Assembly (NCBI GenBank): GCA_965116625.1
Contig: OZ220717.1
Span: 1,674,001 to 1,738,000 of the forward strand
Length of the DNA: 64,000 nt
Reading direction: 5' to 3'
Source of the DNA: VXNE01 sp965116625
GTDB taxonomy: Bacteria > Pseudomonadota > Gammaproteobacteria > Pseudomonadales > Azotimanducaceae
Position 1 is the stretch's first letter; each line of letters opens with the position of its first letter. Both the position numbers and the translations under genes were made by a program. A model generated the notes under the pieces. It was given only the letters and a program-made list of their open reading frames with translations. It did not search any database and was not told the origin of the DNA. Below are positions 8,436 through 20,800 of this stretch, in pieces.

Positions 8436-9218
8436 ATGGGTGTTGCAACTTCGCTGTTTGACTTGACGGGCCGCGTTGCGCTCTTGACGGGCGCATCCAA
8501 GGGGATGGGCCTCAGCATGGCGGAGGGGCTGGCGCAGCACGGCGCCAGGGTGGTCGTGTCGAGCCGCAAGATCGAGCAATGCGAAGCGGCGGTCGCGCAG
8601 ATCAACGGCCAGTGCGGCGAGGGGTCGGCCATCGCCATCGCCTGCAACGTCGGCTACAAGGATCAACTGGAAGCGCTCGTCGACGAGACCCGGGCGCGTC
8701 TCGGCCCCATCGATATCCTGGTCGCCAACGCGGGCGTCAACCCTTTCTACGGCCCGATGTCCGAGATTCCGGATTCGGCGTTCGACAAGATCATGGAAAC
8801 CAACGTGCGCTCCAACCACTGGCTGTGCCGGATGGTCGCGCCGGACATGGTCAAAAGGGGCCGGGGCAGCATGGTGATCACGTCCTCGACGGGCGCGTTC
8901 TCCCCCTCGGCGAATCTCGGCACCTATGCGATCTCGAAACTCGCGGACATCGCCCTGGTGCGTAATCTCGCACTTGAATACGGGCCGTCGGGCGTGCGCG
9001 TGAACGCCATCTGTCCAGGTGTCGTCAAGACGGACTTCGCGAGGGCCCTGTGGGACAACCCCGACGCGCAGCGCAACGCCCAGACCAATGTTCCGTTGCG
9101 GCGATACGGCGAACCCGAAGACCTGAAGGGCATCGCCGTTTTCCTGGCATCCGATGCCAGCGCCTACATCACGGGCCAGGCCATCGCGGTGTGCGGCGGC
9201 ACGCATATGTGGCCGTAG
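8436..9218 (+). CDS. Short-chain dehydrogenase/reductase (SDR)
   Basis: This 260-aa NAD(P)-dependent oxidoreductase has the classical SDR motifs: TGASKGMG near residue 16 for cofactor binding, VANAG near 92, a catalytic Ser in TSSTGAF, and YAISK with the Tyr and Lys. The C-terminal ITGQAIAVCGGTHM matches the usual end. GGAG lies six bases before the ATG. The substrate is not predictable; relatives include acyl- and sugar-alcohol dehydrogenases. It is followed by polB after 58 bases. Confidence 0.92.
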   Translation: MGVATSLFDLTGRVALLTGASKGMGLSMAEGLAQHGARVVVSSRKIEQCEAAVAQINGQCGEGSAIAIACNVGYKDQLEALVDETRARLGPIDILVANAGVNPFYGPMSEIPDSAFDKIMETNVRSNHWLCRMVAPDMVKRGRGSMVITSSTGAFSPSANLGTYAISKLADIALVRNLALEYGPSGVRVNAICPGVVKTDFARALWDNPDAQRNAQTNVPLRRYGEPEDLKGIAVFLASDASAYITGQAIAVCGGTHMWP

Positions 9219-9276
9219 CCCGCGCGTGGGCCGACCAGCCTGCGGGGCCGGACGGGGTCGGCGTTAGTATTGGCCC

Positions 9277-11598
9277 ATGAGGGTACGCGGCTTCATATTC
9301 CAGGCGAGCTACCGGATTCGCGAGCGCGTCCCCGTCGTACACCTGTTCGGCCGCCTGGAAGGGGGCGGCACCTTCCTCGTGCGCGACCACCGCAGGACGC
9401 CGAGCTTCTACGTCGCGGCGGCGGATGCGGCGCGTTCGCACGAACTCGGCGCGACGCGTCAGTGCGAGACGCCGAAGCGAACCTTCGCAGGCGCACCCGT
9501 CACGCGCATCGATGTCCAGACGCCGCCTGACGCGCCGGTCCTGCGCGACCGCCTGCACGCCAATGGCATCGATACGTTCGAGGGGGATGTCCGTTTCGCC
9601 GTGCGGTTCCTCATCGACCACAACATCCGGGGCGGCCTCGAGATCGAGGGAGACGCCCAGCGCGGCGAGGGCGTCGACTGGATATTCGACGATCCGGAGA
9701 TTGGACCCGCCGAGGTCGAGGTCGAGCCAAAAGTCCTGTCATTCGACATCGAGACCGATCCGAAGGCACAGAGACTGTTGGCCATTTCGCTTTACACCGC
9801 CGGCGTTGACGAGGTCTACATCGTCGACTCCAGCGGCCGCGAGATGCCGGACCATGCGATCGCCTGCATGGACGAAAGCGAAGCCATGGCAGCGTTCTGC
9901 CGCCGCGTCGCCGAGATCGACCCCGACATCCTCACGGGCTGGAACGTCGTCGACTTCGACCTGCGCGTCCTGTCGCGTTTCGCCGCCCGGTTGAAGCAAC
10001 CGTTTGACCTCGGGCGCGAACCGGGCAACGTGAGGATCCGGCCCGCCCAGGGCTATTTCGGCAGCGGACAGGCGACGATCCCGGGACGCCTCGTGCTCGA
10101 CGGCATGGACCTCGTGCGCGGCGCGTTCGCACGCTTCGACGACTACTCCCTTGATGCGGTCTCCCGCGCAGTCCTCGGCGAGGGCAAGGCCGTCGAGGGC
10201 GATGTCCGGGACCGCGCGGGGGAGATCATCCACCGGTACCGGAACGACCTTCCGGGATTCGCGCTGTATGCCCGCACCGACGCCCGTCTCGTCCTCGAGA
10301 TCATCGAGGAGATGCGGCTGGTCCCGCTGGCCCTCGCGCGCAGCCGCCTCACCGGGATGCAGCCGGATCGCGTCTCCGCAAGCATCGCCTCCTTCGACTT
10401 CGTCTACCTGGCGGAACTACACAAGCGGGGCATCGTCGCGCCTTCCGTGCGATCGGGAGATGCGCGGGTCTCGGCCTCCCAGGCGGGTGGCCACGTGCTT
10501 GAACCGACCACCGGCCTGCACAGGAACGTCTGGGTGTTCGACTTCAAGAGCCTGTATCCGAGCGTCATGCGCACGTTCAATATCGACCCGCTCGGGTTCG
10601 TTGCGGGCAGCGGTACCGGTGAAAAAGTGATCCTGACCGTAACCGGCGCCGCGTTCCGCCGTGGCGACGCGATCCTCCCGCGAATGCTCGACCGCTTGGC
10701 CGGGGCCCGCGAAGTGGCGAAAGGCGCTGACGACGACATCGCTTCGCAGGCGATCAAGATCCTCATGAACTCCTTCTATGGTGTCCTCGGGACGCCCGCC
10801 TGCCGGTTCCACAATCCCGCCATCGCGAACGCGATCACCGGGCAGAGCCGGCACTTCCTGCTGTGGTCCAAGGCCTGGTTCGAGGACCGGGGTTTCGACG
10901 TCCTTTACGGCGACACGGACAGCCTGTTCGTCCTTTCCGGTCTCACCGACCCCAGTGGGGCACAGGATCGCGGCGAAGACCTCGTGCGGGAGGTCAATGC
11001 CGCGGTCGCCGACTACGTGCGCGAAGAGTGGAACGTCGAGAGCCGACTCGAACTGGAATTCGAGAAGCTCTACACGCGGTTGTTCCTGCCGTCCGTGCGC
11101 CACGGTTCGGCGGGTGCGCGAAAGCGCTATACCGGCGTGCGCCACGGCGGCGACACGGTCGAGTTCGTTGGCATGGAAGTGGTGCGCCGCGACTGGACGG
11201 ATCTCGCAAAAACGGTGCAGCGGGAACTGTATGCGCGGTTGTTCGCCGATGCGCCGGTGGACGACTACCTGGCCCAGGTCGTGCGCGACCTGCGCTCCGG
11301 CAGCTTCGACGAGGCCTTGGTCTACCGGAAGGGACTGCGAAAGAGATTGCAGGACTACACGGCGAATACCCCGCCGCACGTTGCCGCCGCCCGCAAGTCC
11401 CGCTCGGACCCCGGACGCCTGATCTCGTACGTCATGACCCGGAACGGCCCTGAACCCCTCGACAACATCACCGCCGACCTCGACCGCGAGCACTACGTGC
11501 AGAGACAGGTGCGCCCGGTAGCGGAACCCGTACTCGACACGTTCGGACTGTCGTTCGAGCAGGCCATCGGCGACGACCGGCAGATGGAACTCTTCTGA
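9277..11598 (+). CDS. polB: DNA polymerase II (family B, proofreading)
   Basis: This is a 773-aa family B polymerase, close to the 783 aa of E. coli Pol II, which acts in replication restart and lesion bypass. The 3'-5' exonuclease has Exo I (SFDIETD, D157 and E159), Exo II (WNVVDFDL) and Exo III (YARTDARL). The polymerase has motif A DFKSLYPS (D422), motif B KILMNSFYG and motif C YGDTDS (D546, D548). All catalytic acids are present, so it should be active. In enterobacteria the gene is under LexA control; no convincing LexA box was seen here. Confidence 0.96.
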   Translation: MRVRGFIFQASYRIRERVPVVHLFGRLEGGGTFLVRDHRRTPSFYVAAADAARSHELGATRQCETPKRTFAGAPVTRIDVQTPPDAPVLRDRLHANGIDTFEGDVRFAVRFLIDHNIRGGLEIEGDAQRGEGVDWIFDDPEIGPAEVEVEPKVLSFDIETDPKAQRLLAISLYTAGVDEVYIVDSSGREMPDHAIACMDESEAMAAFCRRVAEIDPDILTGWNVVDFDLRVLSRFAARLKQPFDLGREPGNVRIRPAQGYFGSGQATIPGRLVLDGMDLVRGAFARFDDYSLDAVSRAVLGEGKAVEGDVRDRAGEIIHRYRNDLPGFALYARTDARLVLEIIEEMRLVPLALARSRLTGMQPDRVSASIASFDFVYLAELHKRGIVAPSVRSGDARVSASQAGGHVLEPTTGLHRNVWVFDFKSLYPSVMRTFNIDPLGFVAGSGTGEKVILTVTGAAFRRGDAILPRMLDRLAGAREVAKGADDDIASQAIKILMNSFYGVLGTPACRFHNPAIANAITGQSRHFLLWSKAWFEDRGFDVLYGDTDSLFVLSGLTDPSGAQDRGEDLVREVNAAVADYVREEWNVESRLELEFEKLYTRLFLPSVRHGSAGARKRYTGVRHGGDTVEFVGMEVVRRDWTDLAKTVQRELYARLFADAPVDDYLAQVVRDLRSGSFDEALVYRKGLRKRLQDYTANTPPHVAAARKSRSDPGRLISYVMTRNGPEPLDNITADLDREHYVQRQVRPVAEPVLDTFGLSFEQAIGDDRQMELF

Positions 11599-11602
11599 CA
11601 CG

Positions 11603-11623
11603 CCTGGCGGGCTGACCGCCGGG
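11603..11623 (+). terminator. Hairpin after polB, possible terminator
   Basis: CCTGGCGG and CCGCCGGG pair over 8 bp with one G-U wobble around a 5-base loop, starting four bases after the polB stop. No T-run follows, so it would be a weak intrinsic terminator or an mRNA-stabilising hairpin. Confidence 0.35.
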
Positions 11624-11855
11624 CAAATGCCCTAACCGGTCGGGCCTGTCCGAGCCCTGGAACGCCCTGCCGCGTTCTTTCCGAAAGCGTATTCCGGCGC
11701 GACACGTCGTTCGCGTCCCCGACGGCGCAGAGCCGCAAATCCCAACACGAGTATGTAGGGGTTTTCTCTGGTTCCGACGCTCGCCCCCTTCGCAGAATGC
11801 CCGCCAATCCCCGGCTCCGCGCGGTGCGGGCCGGACGAACGGACGGAGCAAGACC

Positions 11856-14800
11856 TTGGCAGTAAAACCCAACAGAACAAGCAGGATCGCCCGCTTCGCG
11901 CGCCTCGCGCTCACGGTCGCCAGCATGGCGTTCGCGACAGCGTCGTGGGCAAGCATCACGTCGAGCGAGAACCCGTCGACCGACGGCAGCTACACGATCT
12001 CGTGGTCGGCGGTCCCCAACGCGCACAGCTATCAGCTTTACGAGGACGGCACGCTGGTCTACGACTTCACGGGAACCTCGTGGTCCGCCAGCGGAAAAGC
12101 CGCAGGGGACTACGAGTACACCGTCGGCTACTGCGAGTACATCTTCGACGAGGAGATGTGCTTCGGGTCGGGTTTCACGGCGCTGACCGTGACCGTCAGC
12201 CCACCGTCGCCCACGGTGAGTGCGTCGTTTGACGAAAGCTCCATCGCGCTCGGCGAAAGCGTGGAGCTGACCTGGTCGTCGAGCAACGCCAGCTCATGCA
12301 GCGGTTCGCCCGCGATCGGCTCGACGTCGACCTCCGGGACCAAGACGTATACGCCGTCGAGCGCGGGAACGTTCAGCGTCAAGGTGACGTGCAAGGGCGC
12401 GGGCGGCAGCGCCAGCGACACCGCCAGCGTGACCGTCCATGCGCCGCCGACGGTGACCGCATCGTTCGGCGACAGTTCGATCACGCTGGGCGACGATGTC
12501 GAGCTGACCTGGTCGTCGACCAATGCCAGCGCGTGCAGCGGCTCGCCCTCGATCGATTCCACGGCGACGTCCGGAACGGAGACGTACACGCCGACGAGTG
12601 CGGGCAGCTTCAAGGTGACGGTGACCTGCACGGGCGCGGGTGGCAGCGCCGAAGCCACCGCCACGGTGACCGTCTACAGACCGCCAACGGTGACGGCGGA
12701 GTTCGACGAGAGTTCGATCACGCTGGGCGACGATGTCGAGTTGAGCTGGGAGTCGACCGACGCCACGGCGTGCAGCGGCTCGCCCGCTATCGGTTCGACG
12801 GCGACGTCGGGGACGAAGGATTACACGCCGACGAGCGCCGACACGTTCAGCGTGACGGTGACCTGCACGGGCGCGGGTGGCAGCGCCGAAGCCACCGCCA
12901 CGGTGACCGTCTACAGACCGCCAACGGTGACGGCGGAGTTCGACGAGAGTTCGATCACGCTGGGCGACGATGTCGAGTTGAGCTGGGAGTCGACCGACGC
13001 CACGGCGTGCAGCGGCTCGCCCGCTATCGGTTCGACGGCGACGTCGGGGACGAAGGATTACACGCCGACGAGCGCCGGCACGTTCAGCGTGACGGTGACG
13101 TGCACGGGCGCGGGCGGCAGCGCCAGCGACACCGCCAGCGTGACGGTCTACAAGCCGGTGGAGGTGGACGCGGAGTTTGGCGCGAGTTCGATCACGCTCG
13201 GCAACAGCGTGAGGCTGAGCTGGTCGTCGACCAACGCCAGCGCATGTAGCGGCTCGCCCGCTATCGGCTCGACGGCGACGTCGGGGACGAAGGATTACAC
13301 GCCGACGAGCGCGGGTACGTTCAGCGTGACAGTGACCTGTACGGGCGCGGGCGGCAGCGCCAGCGACACTGCCAGGGTGACGGTCTACGAGCCGCCGGAC
13401 GTGGACGCAGACTTCGGTCAGAGTTCCATCACGCTCGGCGAAAGCGTCGAACTGAGCTGGTCGTCGAACCACGCGACCAGATGCAGCGGCTCGCCCGCGA
13501 TCGGTTCGACATCGACGTCGGGGACAAAGGACTACACGCCGACAAGCGCCGGCACATTCAGCGTCACAGTGACGTGCACGGGCCCCGGCGGCAGCGACAG
13601 CGACCGTGACAGTGTCACAGTCAAGCCGTCGGCGCCAACGCTGACGGTGCCGTCGGCGAGTTCGGACGGCCGTTACACGGTGTCGTGGACGAGCGTCTCC
13701 GGAACGACGGTCTACAAGCTGCAGGAGAAGTCCGGCAACGGCCGCTTCAAAGACGTTTACAGCGGAAGCAGCACATCAACAAGCATCACCGGAAAGACGG
13801 ACGGCACGTACAGCTACCAGGCTCGGGCATGCGCGGGGGCGGGCAACTGCGGCGACTGGTCGTCCACGGAGTCGGTGGAGGTGTCCATCAACCATGCGCC
13901 GGTCGCGGTGGACGACACGGCGCGGACGCCGTTCCGTACGGCGGTAGTGGTTTCCGTACTGGACAACGACACGGATGCCGACGGCGACGACCTGACGGTG
14001 ATGGCCGTGACGACGCCGGATGACGGCGCGGTGACGATCACCACCGACGACGACGGCGACGACACGCAGGTCACCTACACGCCGCAGAGCGGACACCCGG
14101 GCACCGACACGTTCGACTACACGGTGTCCGACGGCACTGCCAGCGACACCGGCACCGTGACGATGACGGTGGATCTCGTGATGGTGACGCCGAACCCGAG
14201 CACAACGGGCAGCTACACCTTGGCGTGGGACGGATCACCGCTGCTGGCGGACAGGTACCGCGTGCTCGAGAGCTTCGCTGGCGGCACGCCCTCGTCGAGC
14301 TACCACCAGGGGACCAGCGTGTATTACAGCGGCAAGGCCTCGGGCAACTACTACTACCTGGTGGAGCGCTGCGAAACGCCCTTGGGAGAACTCGAGGAGT
14401 GCGTTGATCTCGGCCGCGCGACGGCACGGGTCGTGCTGGCCCCGACGCTGACGGTTCCGGCGATGGACCCGGACGGCGACTACACGGCGACCTGGACAAG
14501 CGTGACGGGTGCGACGAGCTACGAGTTGGAGGAGCAGCCGCCGGGCGGGAGTTTCGGCAACATCTATGACGGCGACGGCACGACGCACGACATCACGGAC
14601 AATACCCCGGGCATCTACATGTACCGGGCGCGCGCATGCGTCGGTGAAGGTGACTGCGGTGGCTGGTCGTCGACCGAGACCACTAAAGTGGTGCCGGGCG
14701 TGCCGACGCTGACGGTTCCGGCGACGGACCCTGACGGCGACTACGCGACGACCTGGACAAGCGTGACGGGTGCCACGAGCTACGAGTTGGAGGAGCAGCC

Positions 14801-17800
14801 GCTGGGCGGGAGTTTCGACAACATCTACGACGAGGACGGCACGACGCACGACATTACTGACAGCCCCCCGGGGATTTACATGTATCGGGTGCGTGCATGC
14901 GCCGGTGAGGGCAACTGCGGCGACTGGTCGCCGACGGGGACGACGAAGGTGCCGCCGGGCGTACCGACGCTGACGGTTCCGTCGACGGACGCGGACGGCG
15001 ACTACGCGGCGAGCTGGACGAGCGTCGTGGGTGCGACGTCCTATGAGTTGGAGGATCAGCCGCTGGGCGGGAGTTTCGACAACATCTACGACGAGGACGG
15101 CACGACGCACGACATTACTGACAGCCCCCCGGGGATCTACATGTATCGGGTGCGTGCATGCGCCGGTGAGGGCAACTGCGGCGACTGGTCGCCGACGGGA
15201 ACGACGAAAGTGCCGCCGGGTGTGCCAACGCTGACGGTTCCGTCGGTGGACAGGGATGGCAGCTATTCCGCCATGTGGACGAGTCCTTCAGGTGCGACCA
15301 GTTACAGATTTCAGGAAAAGTCCGGGTCGGACGCGTGGTCGAAGTCGGAGACATTGACGGCGACCTTGAAGAGCTACACCACCAATACGCCGGCGATCTA
15401 CAAGTACCGTGTGCAGGCTTGCGCCGGTGAGGGCAACTGCGGCGGCTGGTCCTCGATCGAGATGACGAAAGTGCCGCCGGGCGCGCCGACGCTCACGGTT
15501 CCGCCGACGGACGCGGACGGCAGCTACGACGCGACTTGGACGAGCCCTTCGGGCGCGACGGGCTACAAACTGCGGGAGAAGGTCGGATCGGGCGCGTGGT
15601 CGGAGCCGGAGAGCTTGACGGCGACATCGAAGAGTTACACCACCAACACGCCGGAGATCTACTGGTACCGGGTGCAGGCGTGCGCCGGTGAGGGTAACTG
15701 CGGCGGCTGGTCGTCGACCGGGACGACGAAGGTGCCGCCGGGCGCGCCGATGCTCACGGTTCCGCCGACGGACGCGGACGGCGATTATGCGGTGACGTGG
15801 ACGCAGCCTTCGGGCGCGACGAGCTACGAGCTCGAGGAGAAGCCTGCCGGCGGGACCTTCAAGAACATTTACGGGGGCGAAAGCGTTTCAACCAACATCA
15901 CCGACAGGGCCAACGGCACGTACACCTACCGGGCGAAGGCCTGTGCCGGCAGGGGCAACTGCGGCGACTGGTCGGCCACGGGGTCAGTGTCGGTGGCGCG
16001 GACATCCCAGCCGCCGGTGACGCCGAACACGGCGCCGGTGGCCGTGGACGATGCTGCAGAGACGCCATTCGAGACGGCGGTGGTGATCGCGGTTCTGGAC
16101 AACGACACGGATGCTGACGGCGATGATCTGACGGTATTGACTGTGACCGCCCCGGCAGACGGGACGGCAACCGTCACCGGCGACGCCAACGGCAACAATA
16201 CGCTGGTGACCTACACACCGCGGTTCAACAACCCCGGCACCGACGTGTTCGAATACACCGTCTCCGACGGCACCGCCACCGATACCGGCAGCGTAGGGGT
16301 GAGGGTGAATCGCGTTACGGTGACGCCGAACCCGAGCACCACGGGCATCTACACCCTGTCGTGGAGCCGGACGCGTGCGGACAAGTACAAGGTGTTTGAG
16401 AGCACCGATGGCGGCACCACGTACACTCTGCCGCGCGAATACCTGACGAACCGCGTGCAGTACACCGGCAAGGCTTCGGGCGACTACAGCTACATGGTGC
16501 ACCACTGCGAAGTGCCGCTCGAGGACCCCGGCGGGGAAACCTGTTCGCTACTCGGCAGCGCGGACGTCACGGTGCTTCTGCCGCCGGAGCCGACCATCGA
16601 AACCGGCGCCCTCGTCGTGCCGGGCAACCTCCCCTACAGCGCGGGTGTAACAAAGGGGGGCGATGCCTACGTCACTGTGCCCATCGAGCCGGCGCCGGGC
16701 GTGAACGGGCTCGTTCCGCGGCTGGCGATCAACTACGGCGGTGGACGCGAGCGCCAGCGCGACACGGAATCCTTACCCGGCGACACGCTCGGCTATGGCT
16801 GGCACCTGAGCGGCTTCTCCTCCGTGCGCCGCTGCGCCAAGAACCAGCCGGGCGACGCCGCCGTGCGGATGACCAACGCCGATGGCCTGTGCCTGGACGG
16901 CGAGCCGCTGGTGCTGAAAAGCGGCACGCACTTCGCGGAGAACGCCGAGTACCGCACCCTGCGGGAGAGCTACAGGAAGATCGTGCTCAAGGGAGTGGGG
17001 TTCAATACCTGGTTCGAGATCACCGGTCCGGACGGGACGGTCTCCGAGTACGGTCGCACCGCGGACAGCCGGCTGCGCAACGTGGAATACGTCGAGGTCG
17101 ACGGGATCAGTTCGCCCGTGTTCACCGCACCCTTCCTGTGGTCGGTGAACAAGCAGACCGACGCGTTCGGCAACAAGATGGTCTACGCATACCATGAGGA
17201 CGAGTTGGCGGGGGTGCGCTACCCGCAGGAGATCCGCTACGGCGATGACGGCGATGCGCGGCTCTTGTTCGAGTACGTCGCCCGCTCCGATCTCGCGGCG
17301 GTGACGCTCGCGAGCGTCTCCCAGGAAACCAGGGTCCTGCTTCACACGGTCCGTGCGGTGCTGGATGCGCACAGCGTGCGCACTTATCGGATGAAGAGCG
17401 AGACCGCGAGCGGCCGGCGGCAGCTCGACAAGATCCAGCTTTGCGGATTCGCCGAGGATTCGGGGACGAGCTACAAGTGCCTGCGGCCGCTCGACATCGA
17501 TTGGGAGGCGCCGCCGATATCTTTGCCGGTCGACAAGGTCCTTCTCGCGAAGATAAAGGACCCGCTCGGGCGCGAGACCGCGTTCGACTACGGCACGCTG
17601 ACCACGGACGCCACCCATGACTTCCTGTTCACGGAGCGGCCCTTCGGCAACGCCGCCACGCCGGCAAACGCTGCCGAGGTCACGACGGACACGGGCACCG
17701 CAATCCGCGCCGTGGTAACCGCGGTGAGACGCTCCAACGGTATCGGTGGCGAGCACACCACCTCCTACGCCTACCAGGGCAAGGGCTACGACAGCACGCG

Positions 17801-20800
17801 CAACTGGGGGTTCTTGGGATTCCCGGCAACGCGGGTAACCGACGGCGCGTCGGGCATCGTCACGTACTACCAGTACCGCCTCGACTTTCCCTACTACGCC
17901 GAGCTGGCGGCTGTCCGCCAATACGACGGTGTCTACGACGCGGTCTCGGGCTCCGCCGACACCTTCGACGAGAAGCTCCTGTTCAGGCAGGAACTGGCCT
18001 ACGCGAGGGAGAGCCTGAGTCATGGCTCGGTATTGCCCTACGTTGAGAAGACGGTGGAGTTCCACTACGAGGGCGGCAAGCAGATCGGGCTGACACAGAC
18101 GGAAAGCTCGTTGACCCTGACCGGAGGTTTTCCGACACAACTCACCCGGACGACCAGGACAGCGCACGGCGAAACCCACAGCGGCGGCGGCACGCCCTGG
18201 GGCGCTCTGCCCACCTACACCTTGAGCGAGGAGCAGCGCAAGGCGACCACGACGACGAAGTTCACCAACCGGACCAGCGGCGGCAAGTGGCTGATCGGCT
18301 TCGCTAACGAGATCAGGCGAAGCGATTTCGCGGGCGGGTCTTCGACGGCGACGCGCGAGAGAAGGACAACCTTCACGCACCACTCGTCGAGCAACCGCGT
18401 CGACACAATGGAACGTTTCCCTGCGGATTCGAGCACCACGCCTCCGACGCCCGCGGATACCGAGCATTACCTCAAGACGGTCTACGCCTACGACACCAGC
18501 GGCAATCACTTCTCGACAATGGTCTCCGGCGCGAACGTGGTGAGCCGGACGAGCCGCGCGCTGTTCGATGCCGACGAGGCCCGCTATCCGCGCGCACTGC
18601 GCAATGCCCTCGGTCAGGAACACAGCCTGGTCCATGACAGGCGCTTCGGCCTGGTCAAGCGGGCGACCGACCCGAACAACCGCACGACGATCCTCGCCTA
18701 TGATCCCTTCGGGCGGGAGAAGAGCCGAACCACACCGGACAACGTGACCATTGCCACGTCGCACGAGTGGTGCGGCACCGGGGCGAACAAGGTGACATGC
18801 GCCACGGTGGGCACCATCGAACCGGTTGCCCGGGTGCGCACCAGTTCCCCGATCCATCCGACCGAGACGCGCTATCTCGACAAGCTGGGGCGCGTGATCC
18901 GCACGGAACTCGAGTCCTTCGACGGAACCACCGAGCGCCGCGAGGACATCGTCTACGACGCCCGGGGCCGCGAGAACCGGGTCAGCCAGCCCTACCATAC
19001 GGGCGACACCGCGTACTACACCGACTACACCTACGACATCCGCGACCGCGTCACGCGCGTCGAACGGCCCGACGGCGGCGATACCGCCATCGTCTACGCC
19101 GTGAACCCGGACCAGACCGAGCCGGACCGGGATCACCAGGTCCGTGTGACGGTGACCGAAAAGGTCTACGAAAGCACCGAACTCGCCTCCACGCACATCA
19201 AGCGCAGCCTCTACAACGTCCTCGGCGAGCTGATCGAGACCACCGACGGCGCGGGGTCGGCCGCGTCGGCGAAGGACCATGTGGTCACGACCTACGGCTA
19301 CGACGGCTCGGGGCTGCTGAAGACGGCGACCGTCACCGGCGACACCACCGCCAACACGGACGGCACCACCAGCACGGTCACGAACACCACGACGTTCGAA
19401 TACGACCTGGCGGGCGCCCGCGACAGCGTCGCCAGCCCGAACTTCGGCACGGTGACGTTCGAGCACACGGGGCTGGGGCAACTGATGAAGCAGACGGACT
19501 CGGAGGGCGAGACCAGCTACGTCTACGACAAGCTTGGCCGGCTGACCACCAAGAAGGACCCCGACGGGTTTGCACGGTGGAGCTACGATCCGGCGAACGC
19601 CGTCGGCGCGCTGGGCTCGCGCTGCTACCACGCGAGCGACTGCGCGGATCTGCCGCAGCCGGACTTCAGGGAAACGTTGACGTACAGGACCGACGCGCGG
19701 CTGGAGACGTCCACCGTCGACATCCGCGCCGGCGGCCATGTCAAGGACTACGCCTACAGCTACACCTACGACACCAGCGGCCGCCCGGCGACTGTCACAT
19801 ACCCTTCGGGTCTGATCGTGCGGACGGACTACAACGCCCGGGGCTACCGCTCGGGCCTGACGGACGTGACGGACAGCGAGAATCCCGTCGCGCTCGAGAC
19901 GTTCGACGCGATGAACGCCTACGGCCAGATTAGCCGGCAGACGTTCGGCAATGGCGCGGAGACGGCGCGCGCGTTCGACGCGGCGAGCGGGCGCCTGAGG
20001 GGGATCGACACGACGCGCGGCGCGGCGAAGATCCAGGACAGCACCTACGCCTGGCGCACGAACGGGATCCTGTCGAGCCGGCTCGACGAGAGCGGGGCGA
20101 CGGCGAAGGGGGAGACGTTCGCCTACGACGCGCTCGACCGGCTCAAGTCGGCGACGACGCAACTGGGCGACCAGTCCGCGACCATGAACCCGGCCGAGCG
20201 GACCCTCTCCTACGCCTACGACAAGCTGGGCAACCTGAGAGGACGCACCAGTTCGGTCAGCGCGGACAACGGACTGAGCGGCACTAGCTTTGGCGACGGA
20301 ACCGCCGCCCCGGGTCCGAACGCCCTGACGGCAGCGACGATAGGCGGCGACGCCTACGCCCTCCGCCACGACACCGGCGGCAAGGTGTACCGCTACGACG
20401 ACACGGCCGGCGGCGACGACACGCTGATCGGCTGGAACGGGCGGAGCCTGCCCGAGACCATCGACGTCGCCAGCGACGCGGGCCCGGTATCGGGCGAGGC
20501 GTTCGCCTACGGCCCGGACGGGCAGCGCTACCACCGCAAGTCCGTGTGGAAGGACGGCGACGCGACGAGAACCGAGCATACGTTCTACGCGGGCGCGTTC
20601 GAGGAGCGGCTGCTGGACGGGCACGCCCGGTTCGCCTCGGTGCAGAAGACCCGCGTCGGCGCCAGCATCGTCGAGGTGCGCACGCTGTCGCACCCGGACC
20701 CCGCGAACAACAACAGGCAGACCGCGGCCTCGAGCCTGGAGTACCTGCACCGCGACCATCTGGGCTCGGTGGAGGCGGTCACGGACGCGTCCGGCGCCAG

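Noticed and set aside
12198..16004. Regularly spaced repeats that could be taken for a CRISPR-like array
   Set aside because: Units are 237 and 261 bases long, in frame and encode protein domains; there are no short direct repeats with unique spacers.
16773..20759. A 1328-codon open frame on the minus strand inside the giant Rhs gene
   Set aside because: It is the shadow of the GC-rich, repetitive Rhs coding strand. It lacks a start signal and any family motif, and a similar shadow appears in the duplicate copy.
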